Source of the DNA: Moringa oleifera
Taxonomy: Eukaryota > Streptophyta > Magnoliopsida > Brassicales > Moringaceae
Length of the DNA: 64,000 nucleotides
NCBI GenBank assembly: GCA_021397835.1
Contig: JAJFZO010000028.1
Location: 1,842,001-1,906,000, forward strand
Reading direction: 5' to 3'
The notes below the pieces were generated by a model that ran no database searches, had not been told where the DNA came from, and was given only the letters and a program-made list of their open reading frames with translations. The translations under genes were made by a program, and so were the position numbers. Below, piece by piece: positions 38,008-49,545 of this stretch; positions within the stretch are counted from its first letter, which is position 1; the number at the start of each line of letters is the position of its first letter.

Positions 38008-38720
38008 ATGAAGGCATTCCCTGAACTTCCTGATCTGATTCCGTATCCAGACAAGAGAATCTGTTTCTCCCTTTTTTGTTTCCTTTATTATATGTATCAG
38101 AAAGATAATATTGAGTGAAATGAAAATCTGTTTTATTACGCAAATCATCTAGAGTAACAGTGTTTAGGTTGATTAAATTCGATTTCATCTTTGGACTCAA
38201 CTCATTTAGGAGGTCATCATTGGTCTTTTGCATCTTTAGCCAGTTGTCACATTCCTCAAACAAGCTCAGGATCTGCCCAGACAGAAGAAAACCAGTATCT
38301 TCAGTAGGAAAAGGAATCAGTCAGAACATAGGGAGTGGGTATCATGGAATGAAAGCTTTACCATTTTCCTTGTGGATCTCGTGGAAGATGAATGCATGAG
38401 GCAAAGCCGAGCTGCAAACATCATTCTTTCCATCTCTTCCTTGTTGTAGTTTTTAGTTAAGGAAGGATCAATCAGGCAATCACACAGGCCACGGCAGAGT
38501 AAAGACCTTGCATATACAAGTCAGTTGGGCAGAGATGCCGTAAAGCAATAGATTATCTAATTTAGGACTAATTGACAGCTAAATGGTTTATTTTACTACA
38601 AAAATACAAAGCTTTCATGATTGGACTGGTTTGATCGAATGGCTCCTTTGTCGATGATAAGTTCCAGCAGCGCAACACCATATGAATACACATCTATTTT
38701 CTCATTAACGGGCAGGAAGC
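38000..38720 (-). pseudogene. Receptor-like kinase fragments captured by the CACTA
   Basis: C-terminal pieces of a plant receptor-like protein kinase, read on the minus strand. VNEKIDVYSYGVALLELI (38,720-38,650) is kinase subdomain IX. LCDCLIDPSLTKNYNKEEME and RMMFAARLCLMHSS (about 38,490-38,400) form the subdomain X-XI region. After a plausible intron with acceptor CTGGGCAG comes LFEECDNWLKMQKTNDDLL (38,263-38,200), which may be the C-terminal tail. The ATP-binding and catalytic parts are absent. The gene fragments run opposite to, and end against, the GDSL gene, so they come from a second capture or a source locus with convergent genes. Confidence 0.8.
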
Positions 38721-38875
38721 AGCAGTAACGGCTGCTGCTACTATAAGCAGCCATTACTGCTGCAAGAAGCTGCAGCAACGACTGCTGCTGCTACTGTAAG
38801 AAGCAGCAGCAACGGTTTCTGTTGCTGCAGTTGCTGTAGTGGTTACTGCTGCAATGGTTGCTGCTATAACAGATG
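38718..38875. repeat. GC-rich CAGCAG palindromes right of the cargo
   Basis: Cluster of overlapping inverted repeats built from GCAGCAGYAACGGCTGCTGC-like words. It abuts the truncated 5' edge of the kinase fragment and resembles the cluster at 35,700-36,262 on the other side of the captured genes. Confidence 0.75.
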
Positions 38876-38949
38876 CAGCCGGATTAGGGGATGCCCACCC
38901 TTGTGGAAAGTTGTAAGCCTGTGTGGCTCATTAGAGATGGTAACTGTCC

Positions 38950-39276
38950 CAGTCCTATTTTGGTCTTTAATGCCAGTTTTTGAAGAACAGGCATTAAAAG
39001 GCTTCAGTGACGAGTGTTTTAACGTCAGTTCCTTGAGAACTAGCATTAAAGGCTCTAGTGATGGATCTTTTAACGCTAGTTCTTCAGGAACTTACGTTAA
39101 ACGTTTCAGTCATGGATTTTTTAACACTAGTTGTTATTTAATTGGCATTAAAAACCGTATTTTTAATGACAGTTTTGAAATAACTATCATTAAAAGTGTT
39201 AATGAACTTTTTAATGATAGTTCTTTGAATAACTATCATTAAATTGTGATCAATTATTACAATTTTTGTAGTAGTG
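38950..39276. repeat. CACTA palindromic subterminal repeats and terminus (right)
   Basis: Six to seven diverged units of the form TTTTAACGYYAGTTC-loop-GAACTNGCATTAAA, the last two very close to the left-end units (TTTAATGATAGTT/AACTATCATTAAA). The element ends with GTAGTAGTG at 39,276. Confidence 0.92.
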
Positions 39277-39629
39277 TTTAAAGAGAGCTCACTATTAGTT
39301 AATGTTTGTATTACCTTCATTCTTGTCATTGATTGCTAAAACAAAATATAAAAAATAAAAATTAATAAATCAAATTTTATTTCATTTTTAAAATATGAGA
39401 ATTTGATTGATAATATAAGGCAAATATTAGAATTTTATGAAATATTTACCTTAGAATCAACTATCATACTAATTTATTTTTCAAAATAAAAAGCTTAAAT
39501 TTCAATATTTAGCACCGTCAATATTTTCTTACACTTTTTGGTCAGTTGTATCAATAGTTATTTTTTATTAATCAATCAAAGTGCTTATGAAGCATCAACT
39601 AAAAACTATTTCACAATAAGGGATGCTTA

Positions 39630-41100
39630 TTGAATCAATTGATAGTTAAAACATATCAACAAGTTAGAAATACATTTCATTACCAAATTAATGAAGAGCT
39701 TACTTTCATTTTTTAGATGAAATTTTAATTTTGAGCTTATTTTTTATTTTATTTTATTTATTAATATTAATTTCATCCATATGTACTTAAGCTATTTAAA
39801 ATTTGTAAGGCTCTCACATTAAGTCTAGCTATTTCCATCCTGATGGTTATTCTCTTACATTAAAGACATAAATATGTGATGATAAAACAGTTTATTTTTG
39901 ATATAGTGAATTAAATATGAGCAAAACAAAACCACAATTTAATAAATCTAAAAGGAAAGTCTGTATACGCTTCCAGTTGAATTACTCTAAAAGACTTCTT
40001 AAATGGTAGCTTGCAGGGTTTCTTTTTTTTTTTTTATCAATCAATCAGAATTGAATCATTGAGTTCAATTCGGTTTGAAGCTTTTTGTATTTAGGTTAAA
40101 AAATTTTAATTTGAACTAGATCAAAGCAGGTTGGATGACAAAAAATCAACCAAAATAAAGTCAAATCATATATATAAGAAATTATAAGTTCATTTATAGA
40201 TTCTTCAAAATAATAATAGTTTCAATATTACTTAGTAATATCTGAATATAAAATGTAAATAGTTCATACTAAAATTACATTTTTTTCTCATAAATATAAT
40301 TTATGGATAAAATTGACGGTTCAATCAAAGATTGGTCGATTATATTTAATTAATCTTTTTAATAATAAATTTTAAAAAATTATAAAAATTAAAAATATTA
40401 AATTAATATAATAAAAAAGTAATTAATAGACAATTATAATAAATTAAATATAAAAATTAGCTTTATGAAATTGTAAATATATGTAAAAATAATAAAATAA
40501 TATTACTAGTGGTTTAAGAATACAATAGTGTATTATGTTCAACTAAATATAAAAAACTTTAGAAGTAATAAATAATTTAAAATAAAATTAAAGACACCGT
40601 AGTGATAATATAGTCATCGGTTTATTATTACAGTAAATGATTATACTAAAAAATTAAAAATGAAAATTATAATCAAGGAATCAATAATATATATTTGTTA
40701 TATTCTGTCGTCATTAATATAGATAATTATTTTTAAACTATCAATTAAAATAAATTTATAGTAGTGTGTGCTTGTCATATCAATTGATAATTTAAAGCAT
40801 TTCAACAAGTTGATGTAAATTTCATTAGCAAATCGACAGCCACTACCTACAAAAATGTCTAGTTTCAAATTACTTTCACTTTTAGATTAAATTTTAATTT
40901 TTGGCTTATTGCCTACCTTCTTTTGTTTATTAACATCTAAAGTTTCATCCATGCCCTCAAGCTATTTAGAATTTATTAGGCTTTCACATAATTTTAACTC
41001 CTATCATCTTGATGATTATCGAAAAATTGTCTTCTTTGATTAAAGATATAAAGATATATATGATGTTAAAATAGTTTACTTTTGATATAACTAATTAAAT
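39630..41100. repeat. Diverged direct repeat (39,630-39,918 and 40,775-41,100)
   Basis: Two ~300-base copies about 1.15 kb apart share ordered words: TCAATTGATA-TTAAA, ATCAACAAGTT, ACTTTCA-TTTTTAGAT, TTTCATCCAT, CAAGCTATTTA, CATCCTGATG/CATCTTGATG and AGTTTA-TTTTGATATA. The region between them is AT-rich with no gene. The duplication is much older than the 2.5 kb one further right. Confidence 0.65.
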
Positions 41101-41402
41101 ATATATGGATTTAGATCTAAGTCATAACTTAAAAGGAGCCAAAAGTGGAAGGTTTTTAACTCTTCCATTTGAAGTACACGAATAAGTTCAATTGCATGAG
41201 AAGAGGCTTTGATATTGTTAAGTAAGGATTAGGGTCCAAATACTAATTGGAGCTCAAAGGGGTTAGCTCAAGATCAATATTTTGGACATAATGGGTCAAT
41301 CTAATGTTTCAAGAGATTTAATCTTATGTTGCAAGCAACTCTTTGGCACTAGTACGCAGGAATATAAAGAATAAAAGACAAGGAAGAATCAATAAGGACA
41401 AA

Positions 41403-44400
41403 CAAGACTCTTTAAACCACTTCAGTGAAACTAAGCGGACAACATTAGTGGAATGTTGTCTTGAAGTTTATGTCATAAGTGGTGAAATTACTTCACCATT
41501 ATTTTACTCCTATAATTACTAATAGATTATCGAAGGTCACTTTATTTGCCCCCATGATGACTTTTCCTTTCTTTCATATTCTTTTGACACCTTAAAATCA
41601 TTGTAACATCAATCTCTCGTGTATTTTGTTCCTCCTATAAGTAATTATTTTTTGAAACATCAACTTTCTTTATACAGTTTATTAAATTATCAATATCTAA
41701 TAACATATCTTATTTAATTTTGTTTATGAAATTTTTTCAAGATCTTTAATTCATACATAAAATGATCCAGATCATCAACATTTAATAACATATCTTATTT
41801 TAAAACTTTTTCAAGTTATATTCTTACTTTTTTGTTTTTTGAAGATTATGATTAAATTATTTTGAAGTGGTTATAAAAATTGATTAAATATTTACATTTT
41901 AAATAAAGAATGAATAATCAATGATTTTTTCTTTTTTGTTTTGTTAAACAATTATAAATATTTTATCGATTTGAAGATAATTTAAAAAAAAGATAAAACT
42001 TGGATTGTGAAAAGTATCAAAATATCATTAATGATAAGAAAAAGTGGAAGAGATAGAAAACAAATAAAGAGAAAAGGAGTTCAAAAAATTGTCTTTTCCT
42101 TTTTTCGGTTAATAAAATAATTATATTCGTGACAATAAAACTTTATCGCATGATTAAAGATGTATTCATTATATATTTTTTTTCAAAAGAAACTAAAAGA
42201 AAAAAATATCAAAGCCACATTGGTTTTACATTTAATTACATAATGATAACATCAAGGTTTATTAAACATTTATACATATATATATATATATATAAAGAGG
42301 TCTTATTTATTTAAAGTGAAATATTTTTAAAATTTTGAAATATAATAGTATTATAAAAATTAGAGCCTCTAATTTTTTATTAAGCTCTAAAAAATTTGGA
42401 TAAAAATCTTTTATTGATTTTTGTTGTGCCAAAGTTTTTTTATAAGAATATAAAATATTACTTTTACAATTTACAATAATAATGTGAAAAATATTAAAAA
42501 AATTTAACAATTTATTTTTGTTAAATTATCATATATCTACGTTTTATTAAAAGTCTAATACAACTTAAGTCAATAGAATATGTTGATTTAGAAAACATTT
42601 TCTTTGACTTTACAATTGAGTATTTTTAGATGCATACAAAATGTTAGAAAATACAATAAAAAATTAGTATGATTGTATAGTGAAAGAAGTTAGAAGTTTT
42701 TTTATCTTTTTTTCATTCATCCAATCCTTTATGTAAAAAAGAATTAAAAGTCTTTAATTAGTAAGGCAAGTGCCTTACAATAAAATTTCCTCTACTTTAT
42801 CTAAACATGTCTTGTATTATATAGAAGAAAATAAATTCTATTTTGCATACACAAGTAAAATTGTAGAGGTTTTAGTAGTTGACAGAAGTGCTCTTATCTG
42901 TCAAAATAAGATACAAAGCATAGAGATGCCTATAATGCTGGTTAATACATTGTGCATTGTAACTCCTAAAATCAAAATAAATGTTAATAAATAAAGTTGT
43001 TTGACTTAAATTTCATGTAAAATGGATAAAGTACTTATGGACCACACATTGCAAGCTAAATTGGCATAAATTTGGAATATGCCCCACAAAATAAATAAAA
43101 TGTACTCCCTTCATAAATTTGTATTAATACTTTACTCTTTTAGTATTTTTCATACTTTCTTTAGTCCTGGTATAAGAAAATCATGTTCAACAGTTTAAAA
43201 TTTTGTGGAATTATCATTAAGCATTATTCTCTTTACTTCAAATTTTGGGATTAATTTAAAAGGAAGAGGTTAACGATTTACATAGGTCAGTTTTAGAATT
43301 GGAATTATTTCTCTATCTGCATTCTCAATTTTTTGAGTTTTTTTTTTTTTACTTCTTTGTTTTCATAATGCTTAGTTTTATTACAACAAAGAGTTTGACA
43401 TCATATGTTTTATGAGTACTATATTTTCAATTATTTATCGTTTCAAAGAAAGAGACATAAATATTTATCTTCGATTCATTTCATCTTGAGTTTTTTTTCT
43501 TTAGTTTAGTGGTTCTTGTTGGTATCTTTATTTTTAATGATCATTTAACAAAGGAATTGACCATTAATGAATTTAATCAACTAAAAAATATAAGGAATGA
43601 GTAAAATGAGAATATTATCCTTTTTTTTTCTAAAAATGGTTGAGTATTAGATTTTTTTTTTGTTTTTTGTTTTTTGGGAGAGGATTCCTACATTTAATTG
43701 ATTTTACCTGGCTTTCCTTATGTGTTAGCATATATATCTACTAGTAGATATAGCGATGCTAATAATGGAATGTCTTTTGCCCTTAATTTCCTTTTAAGTG
43801 TTAAGGAATTTTTTTTTTTGCTACCATTTTTTATTTCAAAAACAAAATTAATAAAAAATTCCTTTGTTGTGATTATGCCTTTTAAATGTTAAAGACAACA
43901 TTAGCAGACAAGACTCTTTAAACCACTTCAATAAAAGTAAGCAGACAACATTAGCAGAATCTTAAAGTTTATATCATAAGTGGTGAAACTACTTTACAAT
44001 TATTTTACTCATATAATTACTAATTGATTATCAAAGGTCACTTTATTTGCCCCCATGATGACTTTTCCTTTCTTTTATATTCTTTTGACACCCTAAAATC
44101 ACGACAACGTCAATCTCTCACATATTTTGTTCCTCCTATAAGACACTATTTTTGAAACATCAACGTTCTTTATACAATTTATTAAATTATCAATATCTGA
44201 TAACATATCTTATTTAATTTTGTTTATGAAATTTTTTCAAGATCTTTAATTCATATATAAAATGATCTAGATCATCAATATTTAATAACATATTTTATTT
44301 TAAAACTTTTTCAAGTTACATTCTTAATCTTTTGTTTTTTAAAGATCATGATTAAATTATTTTGAAGTGGATATAAAAACAGATTAAATATTTACATTTT

Positions 44401-44714
44401 AAATAAAGAATGAATAATCAAAGATTTTTTTTTGTTTCGTTAAACAATTATAAAAATTTTATTGATTTGAAGATGAAGTTAAAAAAAGATAAAACTTGGA
44501 TTGTGAAAAGTATCAAAGAGAAAAGAAGTTCAAAAAATTGTCTTTTTCTTTTTTTTGGTTAATAAAATAGTTGTATTTGTGACAATAAAACTTTGTTGCA
44601 TGATTAAAGATGTATTCATTATATTTTTTTTGAAAGAAACTAAAAGAAAAAAAATATATCAAAGCTACATTGGTTTTACATTTAATTGCATAATGATAAC
44701 ATCAAGGTTTCTTA

Positions 44715-44751
<37 letters not shown>

Positions 44752-46332
44752 AGGTCCTATTTATTTAAACTGACATATTTTAAAAAATTTTAAATATAAT
44801 AATACTACAAAAATTAAAGCCTCTAATTTTTTGTTAAGCCCCAAAAATTTTGGATAAAGATCTTTTATTGATTTTTTGTTAGGCCAAAGTTTTTTTTTAT
44901 AAGAATAAAAAATATTACTTTTACAATTTACAATAATAATGTGAAAAATATTTAAAAAATTTAACAATTTATTTTTGTTAAATTATCATATATCTATATT
45001 TTATTAAAAGTCTAATACAACTTAAGTCAATAGAACATCTTGATTTAGAAAACATTTTCTTTGACTTTATAATTGAGGATTTTTAAGGGCATACAAAATG
45101 TTAGAAAATAGAATAAAAAATTAGTATGATTGGTTGGTGAAAGAAGTTAGAAGTTTTTTTTTTTTTCCATTCATCCAATCCCTTATGTAAAAAAGAATTA
45201 AAAGTCTTTAATTAGTGAAGCAAGTGCCTTACAATAAAATTTCCTCCACTTTATCCAAACATGTCTTGTATCATATAAAAGAAAATAAATTTTATTTTGC
45301 ATATACATGTAAAATTGAAAAGTTTCAGTAGTTGACAAAAGTGCTCTTATCTGTCAAAATAAGATACAAAGCATAGATATGCCTATAACACCGATTAATA
45401 CATTATGCATTGTAACTCGTAAAATCAAAATAAATGTTAATAAATAAAGTTGTTTGACTTAAATTTCATGCAGAATGGATAAAGTACTTATGAACCCCAC
45501 ATTGCAAGCTAAATTGGCATAAATTTGGAATATGTCTCAAAAAAATAAATAAGATATACTCCCTTCATCAATTTGCATTAATACTTTACTCTTTTAGTTT
45601 TCTTCATACTTTCTTTTAGTCCTAGTATAAGAAAGTCATGTTCAACAGTTTAAAATTTTGCAGAATTATCATCGAGCACTATTCTCTTTACTTCAAATTT
45701 TGGGATTAATTTAAGAGGAAGAGGTTAACTATTTACATAGGTTAATTTTAGAATTGGAATTATTTCTTTATTTGTATTCTTAATTTTTGAGTTTTATTTT
45801 ACTTCTTTGTTTTCATAATGCTTAGTTTTATTACAATCAAAGAGTTTACAATCATATGTTTTATTAATACTCTATTTTTAATTATTTATCGTTTCAAAGA
45901 AAGAGACATGTATATTTATCTTTGATTCATTTCATCTTGAGTCTTTTCCTTTAGTTTAGTGGTTCTTATTGGTACCTTTATTTTTAATGACAATTTAACA
46001 AAGGAATTGACCATTAGTGAATTTAATCAACTAAAAAAATACAAGGAATGAGTAAAATGAGAATATTATCCTTTTTAAAAAAAAAAAACGGTTGAGTACT
46101 AGATTTTTTTTGTGGTTTTTTTTTTTTAATTTTTTAGGAGAGGATTCCTACTATTAATTGATTTTAGCTGGCTTTCCTCATGTGTTAGCATTTATATCTA
46201 TTAGTAGATATAGCAATGCTAATAATGGTATGTCTTTTACCCTTTCCTTTTAAGTGCTAAGGAATTTTTTTCTCTACAATTTTTGATTTCAAAAACAAAA
46301 GTAATAAAAATTTCCTTTGTTGTGATTATGCC
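41403..46332. repeat. Tandem duplication, 2 x ~2.5 kb
   Basis: Copy 1 runs 41,403-43,880 and copy 2 runs 43,909-46,332, an offset of about 2,506 bases. Both start CAAGACTCTTTAAACCACTT and end GATTATGCCTT. They share long near-identical stretches throughout (for example CACTTTATTTGCCCCCATGA) with scattered substitutions, small indels and a (TA)n tract of different length in each. They are non-coding; open frames at 42,129-42,994 and 44,555-44,967 are shadows of AT-rich text. The duplication ends ~300 bases before the AP2-type pseudogene, so it may hold a duplicated upstream region of that gene. Confidence 0.92.
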
Positions 46333-46638
46333 TTGTTCATGTTGATGATATTGTTGAATGGTTTACTAAGTTATTTTTTATGTATAGTTTTGTGCAACTT
46401 TTGATCTATAAATAATGTTAGGGGTAAGAGATTGTCCTACATTCTTAATTCTGCTTGCAATTTTGATTTTCTTGATGTGATTTGGTTACATTCGCTTGAA
46501 ATTATAAAAGATGTAATGGTGCCATAACTAGGTGAAAATTGCTTGCATATAGATTGAATATTTTTTAGATTTACTATCTTTTAAATGTTTCACGTTATTA
46601 GTAGGTTTAAACTTTAGTATCTGCAAGACAACAATCTT

Positions 46639-49545
46639 ATGAAAGGAATTACTTTTCTCATAAATAGATGGTTGTTATGTCCTTTTATGTTTCTACGGAC
46701 ATGTTCTTATTTTTATTGTAGATTTTCGTTCCCTTTTCAGGGTCATAGATTATCTACAAGTATGCAATGGAAAAATTATGCCAATCACTTTCATGTTCCC
46801 ATGGGGTATCATAAAAGTTGTGAAGTTTTTAGCGATGCTCTTGAAGTGAATACACTCCTGACTGTTTCACCTCATGAGTATCTCTTAGAACCTCAACTAA
46901 CATTTGAAAGTACTTTTCAAGCCCTTTACAACACATCACAGATTGTTGGCAATTCCTTAATACCATTGCTACAACTTATAGAAAGATTTCATGTGGACTT
47001 GACTTAGGAACTCCAAGAACCGCGTTATATTTTTAGCATTGACAAAAGGCAGCATGAAATGTCATCAAAGGAGCAGAAACAAAAAGGAGAAGCAAGGTTA
47101 GATATATTTTATCAATTCTTTCATTTATGATTTTATTTTGTACTAAAATTTCACTTAACAAGTACTTGTAAGTAGCCATGAGGTTGGATATGGACAGAAT
47201 GACACTAGAAATGGTGATAAAAAAGAGATAAGTGAAGAAAGTAAGAGGCCACACCAAAAAAGGCTTGGACATACATTTGGCAAGAGAAGTTCCATGTACC
47301 AAGGAGTTACTAGGTTTGAATCTACTTATTTCAACAATTACATGTACATATGTGTTAAGGAAAATAAAGTTATTTATTATTGCAATCTTACCAAACTCAA
47401 TGAACTGGAAACAAAAAAACAAAAATTTATAAGGCAATTTTATGGGTTGGTGCTGGTAAAAAGCCAAAGACAGGTTAGAGTTAAGGAAAATATGTTTCTA
47501 TTATTTACTTCTAATGATCATTTCACTAATATTTTATGATCATTTCTAATTCTTGTTTTTTTTTTTTCCATCTCCCATTTTTTCCCTTTGTTTCCTTGAA
47601 TTCGATCAATTTATGTTGGTAAGTATACTTTCTCCATCTACATTCATTAATTAATTTGCTAATATCTTGAATCATGTTGAAATATTGATCTATAAAATTT
47701 ATTATGAAATAAATTAATCACTAGTAGAATAAATTTTCTATCCTTTAAAATGTCTATGAAAATTGATTCTTGAGGCTTTAGCATGAAAAATGTGAAGGAA
47801 AAGATCTATTAGTTAAAGTAGCTATTCTAAGTACTTTTCCATTTCCATTCAAAGGTTCTCGTTAGGAAATAAAAGTTTTTCACAAAGTTTATTTAGAGTA
47901 AAGCTGCCTTGTTTATTAGAAGAGAGAGTAATTTCCAATGGTTCACATTTTCTCTTGGATTCACAAGTAGATATGATGACCAATAGTCAACAGCTAGGGC
48001 TTATGACTTGGCTACTCTTAAGTTATAGTGCACATCGACACCAACAAATTTTCCTGTATATTTTTCTTGTAGTTAAGGGCTGGCCAAAGATAAAAAAGAT
48101 TTTTCATTGACTACCATGTCTTTATTGATGATCTTTCATAATTCATTAGCTATACTAATTAAGTTCTCTTCATATACATATTTTCACAGATTAGTGATTA
48201 TGAGAAAGAATTAGAAGAAATGCAGCATATGACCAAAACGAATTACTTCTTAACTACTAGAAGGTAGGTTTCTTACTAAAAGTTGACCACTTAAAAGCCC
48301 ATGTATGCTTGCACCAACTTGAATTGAGTGTACATCCAAACTTTTTCAATTTCATTAAAAATGAAAAGTTGCATGCCCATTTTTCTTCCATAAGTTATGA
48401 AAGATAACTATGTACTAACCATGTGGTTTTGAAATATTAATTTCAATCAGTAGGTTTTATAAGCAGCAACTTCTTCATGAAACTAATAGTTACAGCTTTA
48501 AACTTGAAAATTTTTAGAAAAAGTAAAGGCTTTGCCAAGGGATTATCTAACTATCGTAGAGTCTCTCAGTAACAATAACTTCTCTTCATTTCTTTCTATC
48601 TCTATCTTTTTCCTTTCTTTCATGGCAAGGAGAAACAGGACCTCTAGTTGTCAGAAATTGCAAGCAAGGATTGCCAAAAAGAAGGATATGGAAGGAATAT
48701 ATGTAGGAATCTTTAGTAAGTGTTATAGTTCAAACAAGTGATCTTTTTAATGTTGTTAAAAATCTCATAATAGGATTAAAAGTAAATTGTTGGAGCTATA
48801 TTTTTAGTATGTACTCTCAAATTTTGGTAAGTCTTATATTATATCTTAATTATCAGATACTTAAGAGCAAGCAGCTAGAGCTTATGATATTGCATCTATA
48901 AAGATCAAAGGCTACGATGCATTCACCAACTTTGACATAAGTGAGTATGATGTCCCAAGCATTCTTGAAAGTATAAAGTTTCCCATTGGGAAAGGGATAT
49001 CGAAGGTGTTAAAAAAAGCTTCAATTGAAGATTTTATTATCCAAAAGAGAACTGAAGAAGTCAGAGCATCAAAGCTAATGGAGTCATGTGTAAACTTTGA
49101 GAACCAACCAACCTTGCAAGACCAAAATTTTGAGTTCTTTTTAGAACAAAAGTGTTTGCAGCCAGGCACGGTATCAAGATCCTCTCACCTCTGCACTTAA
49201 TGGGCTTCAGGACTCTTATTTTAATGGAAACCCTTTCTTTCCTAACTTTACGGGCAATACTAAAATTAATGAATAGGAATTCACTAGGAACTCAGAGAGC
49301 ACTTACAATAGTAGGACTATTAGGAATATGGAAGGAAAATCAATGCAAATAGAAGTTGAAAAGGATTTTTTCAGTATGAGTAATGAAAGTTTTACAAATA
49401 AGGAACAAGTTATTGAAAGAAAGTCTGCACTAGAAAGTTCTGCATATGAAGATTTTTTTGAGCTTTTTGAAGAAGAGCTTGTGAATATTTGTTCCCCCAG
49501 TTGGCTGGAGATATACTTTATGAACTCAGGAAGTAATTCTTCCTA
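46639..49545 (+). pseudogene. AINTEGUMENTA-like AP2-domain transcription factor, decayed
   Basis: Multi-exon remnant of a two-AP2-domain transcription factor of the ANT/AIL/WRI group, DNA-binding regulators of growth and embryo development. Pieces in order: an N-terminal frame (46,639-47,007) without a firm match; KRPHQKRLGHTFGKRSSMYQ and GVTR (47,240-47,312), the entry to the first AP2 domain; AYDLATLKL (47,998-48,026), its end; ISDYEKELEEMQHMTKTNYF (48,190-48,250), the linker after a good acceptor; WQARI-AKKKDMEGIYVGIFS (about 48,657-48,716), second domain; ARAYDIASIKIKGYDAFTNF and DISEYDVPSILES (48,870-48,972); and a C-terminal tail ending ELVNICSPSWLEIYF at 49,545. The WTGRYEAHLWD core of the first domain is unrecognisable, and stops or frameshifts occur in most exons. 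Confidence 0.85.

Larger units (their letters stand above)
26873..39276 (-). mobile_element. Complete CACTA (En/Spm) DNA transposon, 12.4 kb
   Basis: The left end begins CACTACAACAAATAAAAAC. The right end finishes TTTTTGTAGTAGTG, the reverse complement of CACTACTACAAAAA. The element is flanked on both sides by the 3-base duplication TTT (26,870-26,872 and 39,277-39,279), as expected for CACTA transposition. Both ends carry arrays of palindromic subterminal repeats. The interior holds a TNP2 transposase and a second Ulp1-domain gene, both on the minus strand, so the natural 5' end of the element is the right one. The right third carries captured host sequences. Both element genes are broken, so the copy could move only with help from another element. 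Confidence 0.95.

Noticed and set aside
38901..39242. 113-codon plus-strand open frame
   Set aside because: It translates the CACTA subterminal repeats (recurring SFNTS/NDSF words) and is not a gene.
47033..47467. 144-codon minus-strand open frame
   Set aside because: It is the antisense shadow of the AINTEGUMENTA-like exons.
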